This document shows positions 20,150 to 28,353 of a DNA stretch of 64,000 nucleotides, in pieces (within the stretch, counting starts at the first letter, position 1; each line of letters opens with the position of its first letter). The DNA is from Alcanivorax sp. (GTDB taxonomy: Bacteria; Pseudomonadota; Gammaproteobacteria; Pseudomonadales; Alcanivoracaceae), in contig NZ_CP080267.1 in NCBI RefSeq assembly GCF_019431375.1, positions 3,227,933 through 3,291,932 of the forward strand. The letters run 5' to 3'. Position numbers and translations under genes: made by a program. The notes under the pieces are model-generated. The model was not told the origin of the DNA. It made no database searches and worked only from the letters and a program-made list of their open reading frames with translations.

Positions 20150-21300
20150 GGAACCTCTGAAAAACTCCCCGACTTTGCCATAATCAGGGCTTTCTATCAG
20201 CCACTTTCCGGGAATGCCATGAGCCAGCTGACTTTTGCCGAAGCCGAATATGAACACAAGAAGCGCAAGACCCGGCGGGAAGTGTTCCTTGAGAAGTTGG
20301 ATCAGTTGCTACCCTGGAAGGCGCTGGAGTCCACGATTGCGGTCTATTACGCCTCCGGTAGCACTGGCCGGCCGCCGTATCCGCTCTCCAGCATGCTGCG
20401 CATTCATGTCATGCAGATCATCTACAACCTGAGTGATCCGGCGATGGAAGATGCCTTGTATGAGATCGAGTCTATGCGCCGTTTCGCAGGGATTCGGCTC
20501 TCTCGGGTTCCTGATGAGACAACGATCCTGAACTTCCGGCACCTGCTGGAGCAGCACACTCTTGGCAAGAAGCTGTTCAAGAAGATCAACCGTCAGTTGG
20601 CACGACATGGCCTGATGGTTCGGGAAGGCAGCATCGTTGATGCGACGATTATCGAAGCGCCCAGCTCGACGAAGAACAAAGGTAAGGCTCGTGATCCGGA
20701 GATGCACCAGACCAAGAAAGGCAATCAATGGCACTTTGGCATGAAGTGCCATATTGGCGTCGATGACACGGTGGGTCTGATTCATAGCCTTGCCACTACC
20801 GCCGCGAATGAGCATGACCTGACGGCATCAGACCAGCTTTTGCATGGCAAAGAGAAACGTGTCTGGGGAGACGCGGGTTATTGCGGTATCGAGAAACGCG
20901 AAGAGCACAAGAACCGTAAAGTGGATTGGTTTATCGCTGAGCGTCCTGGTAAGCGCTCCACGATGTCGAAGGTTGCGCTGGAATGCGAAACCATCAAAGC
21001 CAGCGTACGTGCCAAAGTGGAACATCCCTTCCGAGTGATCAAAGGCATGTTCGGTTACAGCAAGGTTCGCTACCGGGGTCTGGCGAAAAATACCAACCGG
21101 CTCTATCTCCTGGCGGGGCTGCACAACCTGTTGAGGGTGAAACGGGTGCTGCTGCCCTAGGGGCAGTGCGCCTGATTGCCGCTAAAGTGCGGCAATCAGG
21201 CGAAAAAATGAACACTCAAGAGTGAATTGTGGCCTGAATTTGATGGCAGAAGCCTGTTGATCATCGTAAAGGCGAAAAAAGCGAGTTATTCAGACCTTCC
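20150..21300 (+). mobile_element. IS5-family insertion sequence (IS5 subgroup), 1151 bp
   Basis: The ends are imperfect inverted repeats, GGAACCTCTGAAAAACTCC at 20150-20168 and the complement of 21282-21300 (GGAAGGTCTGAATAACTCG). A 4-bp target duplication TTAA flanks them (20146-20149 and 21301-21304), fitting the YTAR target of IS5 elements. A perfect 14-bp hairpin at 21169-21202 lies just after the transposase gene and may be its terminator. The element looks complete. Confidence 0.93.
20219..21160 (+). CDS. IS5-family transposase
   Basis: The 313-residue DDE transposase is strongly similar to that of E. coli IS5: [64 protein letters not shown]. The catalytic triad is the D of [11 protein letters not shown], the D of GDAGYCG and the E of [10 protein letters not shown]. 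It is full length with no visible frameshift, so the element may be active. The ATG is at 20219 inside the left end. Confidence 0.95.
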   Translation: MSQLTFAEAEYEHKKRKTRREVFLEKLDQLLPWKALESTIAVYYASGSTGRPPYPLSSMLRIHVMQIIYNLSDPAMEDALYEIESMRRFAGIRLSRVPDETTILNFRHLLEQHTLGKKLFKKINRQLARHGLMVREGSIVDATIIEAPSSTKNKGKARDPEMHQTKKGNQWHFGMKCHIGVDDTVGLIHSLATTAANEHDLTASDQLLHGKEKRVWGDAGYCGIEKREEHKNRKVDWFIAERPGKRSTMSKVALECETIKASVRAKVEHPFRVIKGMFGYSKVRYRGLAKNTNRLYLLAGLHNLLRVKRVLLP

Positions 21301-21459
21301 TTAATAATGAATAATTAATAACTCGCGTGCCCGGTTTCGGGTGTGCCAAACGCAAGAGGCCGCGCCCATGCTCCGGGCGCGGCCTCTTGCCTGTAACGAC
21401 ATCGCGTGACGCATAATCGCGCAGCCATTAATTATTCATTATTAACTATTAATTGCCTT

Positions 21460-22470
21460 TCACTCCCATCCCGCCAACACCAGCTTGCCAATTGTCTGCC
21501 CGCTCTCGAGTTTCCGGTGGGCGGTCTTCAGGTTGCTGGCGTTGATCGGGCCCAGGCCTTCGCTGAGGGTGGTCTGGATGGTGCCAGCGTCCACCAGGCT
21601 GCGAAGCTGGTCGAGGATCTGACCCTGCCGGGGCATTTCGGCGGCGAACATGGCGCGGGTGAACATGAACTCCCAGCAGAAGCGGGCGCTTTTCGGTTTC
21701 AGGGGATTCAGGTCCAGGGGCGCGCGGGCGTCGACGATGGCGCAGATGCCGCCGAACGGGGCCACCGCCTGGCAGGCGCTGTGCCAGTATTCATCCAGAC
21801 TCTGAGTGACCAGAATACCGTCCACCTGGGGGTGGCCGAGCAGCTCCAGTTGCGGCAGCAGTTCCTTGCGGTAGTCCACCACCTGATGGGCGCCCATGGC
21901 CTGGCACCAGTTGGCGGAGGTATCACGCCCGGCGGTGGCGATCACGGTCAGGCCGAAGTGGTGAGCGGCCAGCTGGATGGCAATGGAACCCACGCCACCA
22001 GCGCCGCCGATCACCAGCAGGCTTTTCCCTTCACACTCGCCGGGGCGGAAACCGAGCTGGTCTTCCAGGGCTTCCCAGGCGGTAATGGCGGTCAGGGGCA
22101 GGGCGGCGGCTTCCTGCATGCCCAGGCTGTCCGGTTTTTTCGCCACCAGCCGTTCGTCCACGCACTGGTACTGGGCATTGCTGCCCTGGCGCTGCAGGGC
22201 GCCGGCATACCAGACCCGGTCACCGGCGCGAAAGTGTTCCACTTCCGCGCCCACCGCTTCCACCACCCCGGCGGCATCAAACCCCAGCACCCGGTAACCG
22301 GGTTGATCCAGAGGGCGCTGGCGCAGCTTGGTGTCGATGGGGTTCACCGATACCGCCTGCACGGACACCAGCAGATCCCGGGGGCCGGGAGACGGCAGGT
22401 CCAGCTGGATATCCTCCAGCGCGTGCACATCATCAATGGTTCTGGGTTGATTGAAACCGATCGCTTTCAT
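21460..22470 (-). CDS. Zinc-binding alcohol dehydrogenase family protein (TIGR02817-like quinone oxidoreductase)
   Basis: The 336-residue protein is a medium-chain dehydrogenase/reductase with a GroES-like N-terminal domain (VSVNPIDTKLRQ, VLGFDAAGVVEAVG) and a Rossmann domain (LLVIGGAGGVGSIAIQLA). It resembles the TIGR02817 subfamily, NADPH-dependent quinone or enal reductases that, despite the name, usually lack structural zinc. I choose the ATG at 22470 with AGGGGG just upstream; a longer frame reaches 22740 but overlaps the divergent amidase. The substrate is unknown. Confidence 0.85.
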   Translation of the reverse strand: MKAIGFNQPRTIDDVHALEDIQLDLPSPGPRDLLVSVQAVSVNPIDTKLRQRPLDQPGYRVLGFDAAGVVEAVGAEVEHFRAGDRVWYAGALQRQGSNAQYQCVDERLVAKKPDSLGMQEAAALPLTAITAWEALEDQLGFRPGECEGKSLLVIGGAGGVGSIAIQLAAHHFGLTVIATAGRDTSANWCQAMGAHQVVDYRKELLPQLELLGHPQVDGILVTQSLDEYWHSACQAVAPFGGICAIVDARAPLDLNPLKPKSARFCWEFMFTRAMFAAEMPRQGQILDQLRSLVDAGTIQTTLSEGLGPINASNLKTAHRKLESGQTIGKLVLAGWE

Positions 22471-22597
22471 GCTTTGCCCCCTGCAACGTGAACACACAAG
22501 TATTTGGCACACTTGGCAGGGCAGACTATGCCACAGTAACCGGGTTGTCGCCTTGCGACCGTCGCAAAAAACATAACGCTTTCGGGAGAGCACACGC

Positions 22598-24079
22598 ATG
22601 AAATTCGAGGAATATCGCCGTTTTGATGCCATGGGGTTGGCTGAGCTGGTGGGTAAGGGCGAGGTCAGCGCCGCTGAGCTGCTGGAGACGGCCATCACCA
22701 GAGCGGAGCAGGTCAATCCCTCCCTGAATGCCCTGATCATTCCTCTTTATGAGCAGGCCCGGGAACGGGCGGTAGCACCGCTGACGGGGCCGCTGGCCGG
22801 GGTGCCCATGCTGGTGAAAGACCTGTTTCAGGAAATGGCCGGTGCGCCGTGCTATCAGGGCAACAAGGCGCGTAAGAAAAACGACATTCGCGCCGACCAG
22901 GATTCCACCCTGGTGGCGCGTTGGAAAGCTGCAGGCCTGGTGCCCTTCGGGCGCACCAATACGCCGGAATTCGGTGCCAAGGGTATTACCGAGCCAGATT
23001 CCTTCGGGCCGGCCCGTAACCCCTGGAACCCGGACCATACTCCCGGTGGTTCCTCCGGGGGATCAGCGGCTATGGTGGCGGCGGGCGTCGTGCCGGTGGC
23101 CGGTGCCAATGACGGCGGTGGCAGCATTCGTATCCCGGCGGCCTGCTGTGGCCTGTTCGGGCTCAAGCCCGGTCGCGGGCGTACGCCCTGGGGGCCAACT
23201 TTCACCGAGGCCATGCACGGCATTGCCGTGAACCATGTGCTGACACGGTCGGTGCGTGACAGTGCCTTGCTGCTGGACCTGACCCATGGCGATGAGCGCG
23301 GCAGCCTATTCCATATCGCACCGCCGGCGCAGCCCTATCAGGTGGCGGCGTCATCCCGCCCCGGGAAACTGCGAATTGGTTTTTCCACAGCGTCGCCGCT
23401 GGGGACACCGGTGGATCCGGAAGCGGTAAAGGCGGTGGAGAAAACCGTGGCTCTGCTACGGGACCTGGGCCACGAGGTGGTCGAGGCCGAGCCGCAGATG
23501 GATGCCAAACAGATGTGCATGGACTGGCTCTCCGTCTGGTTTGGTCAGTGCGCGGCCGAAGTGGATGAAGTGAAGGCATTGACCGGCTGTGGTGATGAAG
23601 GATTCGAGCTGGATACGCTGGCCATTGCCGCCTTTGGCCGCGCGACACCTGCCCATGAATACGTGAAATGTCAGACTCGTTGGCAACAATACATGATTGC
23701 GCTGGATGCCTTCCTGGAGCAGTACGATTTCTGGCTGACGCCAACGCTGGCCATGCCCCCGGCACGGATCGGGGAGATGGCGACCCCGGGCTGGCAGCAG
23801 AGCGCTCTGAAAATGCTGCTCAAGGTAGGTGGTGAAAAGCTGTTGATGAAAACCGGCATGATTGAACAGATGGCGCTGGAAAACTTCAAGTACATGCCTT
23901 ACACCCAGTTCGCCAATGTCACCGGCGTGCCGGCCATGTCGGTGCCGTTGCACTGGTGCGAGAGCGGCCTGCCGCTGGGCTCCCAGTTCGTGGGTGGCCA
24001 CGGCGATGAAGGCAAGCTGCTGGCGCTGGCGGCGCAGCTGGAAGAGGCGGCACCCTGGTTCGATAAGGTGCCGATGTAG
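22598..24079 (+). CDS. Amidase (amidase-signature family)
   Basis: The 493-residue enzyme has the amidase-signature Ser-cisSer-Lys triad: Lys74 (VPMLVKDLF), cis-Ser in TPGGSSGGSAA (about 152-153) and nucleophile Ser176 (NDGGGSIRIPA). Such enzymes hydrolyse amide bonds of varied carboxamides, including fatty amides; this sequence alone does not fix the substrate. GGGAGAG precedes the ATG. The gene is divergent from the dehydrogenase and convergent with the next gene, with a long hairpin between their stops. Confidence 0.9.
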   Translation: MKFEEYRRFDAMGLAELVGKGEVSAAELLETAITRAEQVNPSLNALIIPLYEQARERAVAPLTGPLAGVPMLVKDLFQEMAGAPCYQGNKARKKNDIRADQDSTLVARWKAAGLVPFGRTNTPEFGAKGITEPDSFGPARNPWNPDHTPGGSSGGSAAMVAAGVVPVAGANDGGGSIRIPAACCGLFGLKPGRGRTPWGPTFTEAMHGIAVNHVLTRSVRDSALLLDLTHGDERGSLFHIAPPAQPYQVAASSRPGKLRIGFSTASPLGTPVDPEAVKAVEKTVALLRDLGHEVVEAEPQMDAKQMCMDWLSVWFGQCAAEVDEVKALTGCGDEGFELDTLAIAAFGRATPAHEYVKCQTRWQQYMIALDAFLEQYDFWLTPTLAMPPARIGEMATPGWQQSALKMLLKVGGEKLLMKTGMIEQMALENFKYMPYTQFANVTGVPAMSVPLHWCESGLPLGSQFVGGHGDEGKLLALAAQLEEAAPWFDKVPM

Positions 24080-24116
24080 ACGCTATTGGCAGGAGCGTCG
24101 CAGGATAAAAAACAGG

Positions 24117-24192
24117 TTTACCACAGAGGACACAGCGTTCACCGAGGCAAGAAGGTTTTTCCTCAGTGAACGCTGTGCCCTCTGTGGTGAAA
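24117..24192. repeat. Long inverted repeat with CACAGAGG motif between convergent genes
   Basis: The arms 24117-24147 (starting TTTACCACAGAGGACACAGC) and 24161-24192 (ending CCCTCTGTGGTGAAA) form an almost perfect stem of about 30 bp around a 13-base loop. The position suggests use as a two-way terminator. Similar CCACAGAGG-type repeats occur dispersed in many gammaproteobacteria (from memory). Confidence 0.75.
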
Positions 24193-24194
24193 AA

Positions 24195-25112
24195 TCAGTG
24201 CATCGCCGCCGCCTGCGCCGCCGGTGAGCGGGCCAGGTAGGCCAGGGCCTGTTCCGTGTCCCCTTCGTGGATCGGGTGGAAGCGGGGGGACAGCCAGCGC
24301 AGGGTGGCGTTGACCAGGAAGGTGAAAGTGGGCACGTTGCGGGTCTGCTTGCCGGTCTGTTCCAGTTGCACGAGCAATTGCGGAATCAGAGTGCGCCCCA
24401 GCTTGCGAACCTGAGGGTCCGGATCCTGCCGCGCCAGGCTGCGACCCCCTTCGGAAATGAAGTAGATGAAAAGCGGAAAGACGATGGCCATCAGCGCCTG
24501 ACGACTCACGTAGAAGCCGAGCTGGGACTTGCAAAGGTGTTCGAACAGATCGAATGCCACGGTGCGATGTTCCACTTCCTCCGCCAGGTGCCACTTGAAC
24601 AGGTCCACCATGGCCGGGTCGCCGTTCTGCTCCCAGGTGTCGTTGTCCATGGCCCACTGACCCAGCACCCCGGTGAAGTGCTCGATGGCGGCGATCAGTC
24701 CCACCCGAAGTACCAGCCACTGTTTCTGAATCGCCTTGCGCTGCAGGAATTTCAGGCCGAAAGGCACCTCCCCCAGGAAAGTACCGAACAGCCATTCGAT
24801 CCGTTGTACGTAGTCATTCACGCTCAGCCCGTGGCGCTCCAGATACAGCTGGGCCTTGCTGTGGGCGCGGGAGTGCACTGCCTCCTGGCGGATGAAGCCT
24901 TCCACGTCGGCACGCAACTGGTCGTCACTGACCAGCGGCAGCGCCTGATTGTAGACCCGGCAGAACCACAGTTCCCCGGCGGGCAGCAGCAGGTGGATGC
25001 CGTTGATGATGTGGGTGGAAAACGGATCATCCTTGAGCCAGTGCAGTGGCGTATTGTCGAAATCGAACTGCACACGGCGGGCTTTCAGTTGATGGCGCAC
25101 AGGGCTATTCAT
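24195..25112 (-). CDS. Metal-dependent hydrolase-like protein (PF10118-type, diiron-like helical fold)
   Basis: The 305-residue protein starts MNSPVRHQLKARRVQFDFDNTPLHWL and is mainly helical. Glu/His pairs typical of ferritin-like diiron sites recur: RQEAVHSRAH, AIEHFTG and AEEVEHRTVAFDLFEH, and it carries hydrophobic stretches near GFYVSRQALMAIVFPLFIYFI. PF10118 proteins are annotated as predicted metal-dependent hydrolases; no reaction is established. The ATG at 25112 has GGGAGA ten bases upstream. It follows the fusion gene on the same strand with a 40-bp gap. Confidence 0.8.
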   Translation of the reverse strand: MNSPVRHQLKARRVQFDFDNTPLHWLKDDPFSTHIINGIHLLLPAGELWFCRVYNQALPLVSDDQLRADVEGFIRQEAVHSRAHSKAQLYLERHGLSVNDYVQRIEWLFGTFLGEVPFGLKFLQRKAIQKQWLVLRVGLIAAIEHFTGVLGQWAMDNDTWEQNGDPAMVDLFKWHLAEEVEHRTVAFDLFEHLCKSQLGFYVSRQALMAIVFPLFIYFISEGGRSLARQDPDPQVRKLGRTLIPQLLVQLEQTGKQTRNVPTFTFLVNATLRWLSPRFHPIHEGDTEQALAYLARSPAAQAAAMH

Positions 25113-25152
25113 GGCTGTTGTTCTCCCGTTGTTAAGGTCACACGTCATCAAA

Positions 25153-26904
25153 TCAGGCGGTAATATCCAGACGCGCTACCTGCCGGGACAGTACCGGGGC
25201 AAAGCGGCTGAGTAGTCGGGTCGTCCAGGCTTTGGCTCCCACCAGGGACAGGGCTGGGTTGCTTTGCACCGCATCGAAAATGGCGGCGGCTACCTGGTCC
25301 GGGGAAAAATTGCGGCGCTTGTACAAGGCGTCGGCTTTGGCGCGTTTTTCGGCCTGTTGCTCGTCGCTGAGTCCGGCGTAGACGGTGCTGTTGGCAATGC
25401 CGGTGGCCACAAAGCCGGGGCAAATGGAGCTGACGCCGATATGGTGTTCGGCCAGCTCCGCGCGCAGGCATTCGCTGAGCATGTGCACTGCGGCCTTGCT
25501 GGTGGAGTAGGCGGTCAGCTTGCGGTTGGGGGCGAAGGCGGCGGCGGAGGCCACGTTGACGATGTGCCCCTTGCGGTGGCCGTCAATCATTTGCCGGGCA
25601 AACAACCGCGAGCCATGGATCACGCCCCACAGGTTGACCTTGAGCAGGCGGTCCCAGTCCTTTGTGGACGTTTCCAGCATACCGCCGGCCATGCCGATGC
25701 CGGCGTTGTTGACCACAATGTCCGCACCACCCAGTTCTTTCTCCACCCAGTTGGCCAGCCGCTGCATGGCCTGGGCCGAGCCCACATCCACCTTGCGGGG
25801 CCAGGCATTGGCACCCCGTTGCCGGGCCTGTTCGGCGGTGGCGTCGGCACTGTCTTCATTGATATCCACGCACACCAGATCGGCGCCTTCTGCGGCAAAG
25901 CGCAGGGCGGTGGCCCGGCCAATGCCGGAACCGGCACCGGTGATAACCGCCGTCTTGCCATACAGGGGCAGGCCCTGTCTTTCCGGACGAACGCGGGCAT
26001 GCTGCAGGGCGCCCGGCATCTTGCCGCTTTCCACGCCGGCCACGAAATCGCCAATCCAGCTAGCGATGGTGTCCGGATGGCTCAGCGGTACCCAGTGGTT
26101 GGCGTTGATATCCCGGCGGTACAGCTCGTCCACCCACTCGTGCAGTTCCTCAAACAGCTGGGGCCCCACGTAGTTGTCACGGGTGGGCACGATCAGCTGG
26201 ACCGGACAGGCCGCGTGGCGGTCTTGCGGGTTGATCAGCTTGTTGCGGAAGTTGGCGCGATACAGCTGCACACCGTGTTTGCCATCCTTGCCCTGGGTGG
26301 GATTGGCGTCCGTCTCCTGCACGTTCTCGCGGTGTTTCAGGTAGCGGGGCCAGAGCTTGTCCAGGCCTCCCTGCCAGGCACTTGGAGCCAGTACCGGCAG
26401 GTGAAAGAAACCGATATACCAGGAGCTGAGCGCCTGTTTGAACACCTTGGCCTTGGCGGAGGGAGACAGATTCAGCGTGCGCCGACGCAGCCAGTGGCCC
26501 ATATGATCCAGGCAGGGGCCGGAGATGGTGGTGTAGGATTTGATGCGGGCCTTGAGCGGCCCCTCGGCGGTGACCGATTCCCAGCTCTGAATAGAGCCCC
26601 AATCATGGCCCACCAGATGAAAATCCCGCCCGGGAAGGGTGGCGTCGACGACGGCCTTCAGGTCTGCCGACAGCAGATCCATGCGGTAATCCGCCTGTTT
26701 GCGGGGCGCGTCGGAGGCGCCGGCGCCGCGCACGTCGTAACTGATCACGAAATATTTCCTGGCCAGCCGCTCGGCCACGGGCTTCCAAACACTGTGGTTA
26801 TCCGGGTAACCGTGAACCAGTACCACGGGGGGCTTGCTGCTCTCTCCGAAGGTATAGACCTGCAGGTTTATACCCTGGCTTGCCACTGTTGTTGTGGTTG
26901 TCAT
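25153..26904 (-). CDS. Epoxide hydrolase-like / short-chain dehydrogenase fusion (EphD-type)
   Basis: The 583-residue protein joins two enzymes. Residues 1-300 are an alpha/beta hydrolase with the oxyanion motif HGYPDN, nucleophile Asp101 in GHDWGS (as in epoxide hydrolases and haloalkane dehalogenases) and a late His270. Residues 315-583 are a classical SDR with TGAGSGIG (322-329), NNAG, Ser453 and YSTSK (Tyr466, Lys470). The same fusion is known as EphD in mycobacteria, where it acts on mycolates; the substrate here is probably a lipid-derived compound. The ATG at 26904 follows AGGAG. Confidence 0.88.
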   Translation of the reverse strand: MTTTTTVASQGINLQVYTFGESSKPPVVLVHGYPDNHSVWKPVAERLARKYFVISYDVRGAGASDAPRKQADYRMDLLSADLKAVVDATLPGRDFHLVGHDWGSIQSWESVTAEGPLKARIKSYTTISGPCLDHMGHWLRRRTLNLSPSAKAKVFKQALSSWYIGFFHLPVLAPSAWQGGLDKLWPRYLKHRENVQETDANPTQGKDGKHGVQLYRANFRNKLINPQDRHAACPVQLIVPTRDNYVGPQLFEELHEWVDELYRRDINANHWVPLSHPDTIASWIGDFVAGVESGKMPGALQHARVRPERQGLPLYGKTAVITGAGSGIGRATALRFAAEGADLVCVDINEDSADATAEQARQRGANAWPRKVDVGSAQAMQRLANWVEKELGGADIVVNNAGIGMAGGMLETSTKDWDRLLKVNLWGVIHGSRLFARQMIDGHRKGHIVNVASAAAFAPNRKLTAYSTSKAAVHMLSECLRAELAEHHIGVSSICPGFVATGIANSTVYAGLSDEQQAEKRAKADALYKRRNFSPDQVAAAIFDAVQSNPALSLVGAKAWTTRLLSRFAPVLSRQVARLDITA

Positions 26905-27078
26905 GAAGTGCTCCTGCCGGGCAATGGCCATGATGAATCTGGACAACGTCAAGTTTAGATGAATGTATCAGTGCTCAATGTAACGGTCAACGGGCAGGCA
27001 GTGACTATTGGGGCCGGGAACTCGGCGCCGAAGGTCTAGCGGAAGAGGAAACGAAGGGAAGAGGAGTTGCGGGGCGTG

Positions 27079-28353
27079 TCAGGCGCCTTGGCCCTGGGTC
27101 AGCGGTGGCCACCAGTCCTGGATGGCACCGTCTTGCCACACGGCCAGGTCGCCGAACTGCAGGAGTACGAATTCGCTTTGGGTAGGACGCAGGAACAGCT
27201 GGTCGTCTACCTGCAGGGCGGTATCCGGGCTGCCGTTGAACATCATCTGGTTGGTGCTGTGACCGTAAACGCCATTCTCGCGAATGCCCGCCGGGGAAAT
27301 CGGCGTGGCCTTCCAGTAACCGCCGTAGATGAAATAGGTCTGGCGGCGATTCGGGTCCCAGCGTTGCCACAGCTCCCCCAGCGGTAGCGGTCCTGGCAGG
27401 TTCAGACCGTCCCATTGCTTGAGCACCGGCGCGGCGATAAACACGGCGGGTTTGAAATCCGCCAGTAAGGGCAGGTCGAAGTCGCTGGCCTTGACCAGGC
27501 AGGAACCGGCGGCCAGTTCGTTGACCACGGTGCTGTCGTCGTAGAGGCCGATGGTGGGGCTGCCGCCGCCGTTGAAACACAGGTTTTCATTCCGGTAGGC
27601 CGGTGCCAACTGGTAGAGGCGTTCGATAAAGCGCTGATAGATGGCTTCGGTTTCCCGGTGGCCTTCTTCGGCGCTTTGAATGAAGCCGGGTAGCTTGCCC
27701 ACGTGGGCGTCGTAGCCCATGAAACCACTGAAGCGCAGATGGGCCGGGTGGGCCTGAATCAGGCTGATCATTGCATCGAGCTGGCCCGGGTCGCCGAGGC
27801 CGCCCCGGTGCAGACCTACGTCCAGTTCGATATTGATGTTCAGGCGCCGGTCCAGGGTCTTGGCCAGCTGCAGGTATTGCTGTAGCCGTTGCTGGGAGTC
27901 GATCAGCCACTGGAGCTGCAGGTCCGCATCGAAGTCGCCGGCCAGCTCGTTGTAGAACTGCCGGGCGGCCTGTACTGGCATGGGCTTGCCCAGCAGCATG
28001 TCCACGCCGGGTTCTGCGTCGGCCAACGCATTCATGAAAGGCTGGTGGAATACCATCACCCGGTCGCTGCCAGTCTCGCGCATCACCGTTTGTATCATCG
28101 GCACACTGGGCAGGGATTTGGCCACGATGCGCAACGCGCAGCGGGACGGCAGCATGGCTTTCAGGGTGTGGCAATTACGCACCAGCCGTTGCTGGTCCAC
28201 CAGCATCAGCGGCCGGCCGGGGCCTGCGTTACGCAGGTGGTCGTTGATGGCCTGGAAGTAGGGTGTATGCGGTGTACCCTGATTACCCGGGCGCAGCAGC
28301 CAGCCGCCTGCGGCCAGGGCCCCCAGCCCGACCAGAAATCCACGGCGCTTCAT
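27079..28353 (-). CDS. Tat-exported fold-type III PLP enzyme (amino-acid deaminase/aldolase-like)
   Basis: The 424-residue protein starts with a twin-arginine signal (KRRGFLVGLGALAAGGWLL). The rest resembles the alanine-racemase-N/D-threonine-aldolase-like family: the LRIVAKSLPS segment with candidate PLP Lys79, then LNINIELDVGLHRGG, RFSGFMGYDAHVG and NGGGSPT. Near the C terminus the family's metal-ligand stretch reads RPTQSEFVLLQFGDLAVW, without the usual His/Cys. Its ATG overlaps the stop of the upstream oxidoreductase gene by 4 bp (ATGA), implying coupled translation. The substrate is unknown. Confidence 0.8.
   Translation of the reverse strand: MKRRGFLVGLGALAAGGWLLRPGNQGTPHTPYFQAINDHLRNAGPGRPLMLVDQQRLVRNCHTLKAMLPSRCALRIVAKSLPSVPMIQTVMRETGSDRVMVFHQPFMNALADAEPGVDMLLGKPMPVQAARQFYNELAGDFDADLQLQWLIDSQQRLQQYLQLAKTLDRRLNINIELDVGLHRGGLGDPGQLDAMISLIQAHPAHLRFSGFMGYDAHVGKLPGFIQSAEEGHRETEAIYQRFIERLYQLAPAYRNENLCFNGGGSPTIGLYDDSTVVNELAAGSCLVKASDFDLPLLADFKPAVFIAAPVLKQWDGLNLPGPLPLGELWQRWDPNRRQTYFIYGGYWKATPISPAGIRENGVYGHSTNQMMFNGSPDTALQVDDQLFLRPTQSEFVLLQFGDLAVWQDGAIQDWWPPLTQGQGA

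Larger units (their letters stand above)
20137..21454. repeat. Heptamer-arm element 6, split by the IS5-family insertion
   Basis: Joining 20137-20149 to 21305 onward rebuilds an AT-rich left arm of degenerate 7-mers (AATTAATAGTTAATAATGAA...). It is the exact inverted complement of the right arm at 21427-21454 over 28 bases. Between the arms the core holds a perfect 15-bp GC-rich stem (21353-21367 with 21375-21389, 7-base loop). The right arm ends six bases before the stop of the minus-strand dehydrogenase gene. Confidence 0.88.

Noticed and set aside
25264..26958. 564-codon open frame antisense to the hydrolase/SDR fusion
   Set aside because: Shadow frame; the minus-strand protein has complete catalytic motifs of two enzyme families.
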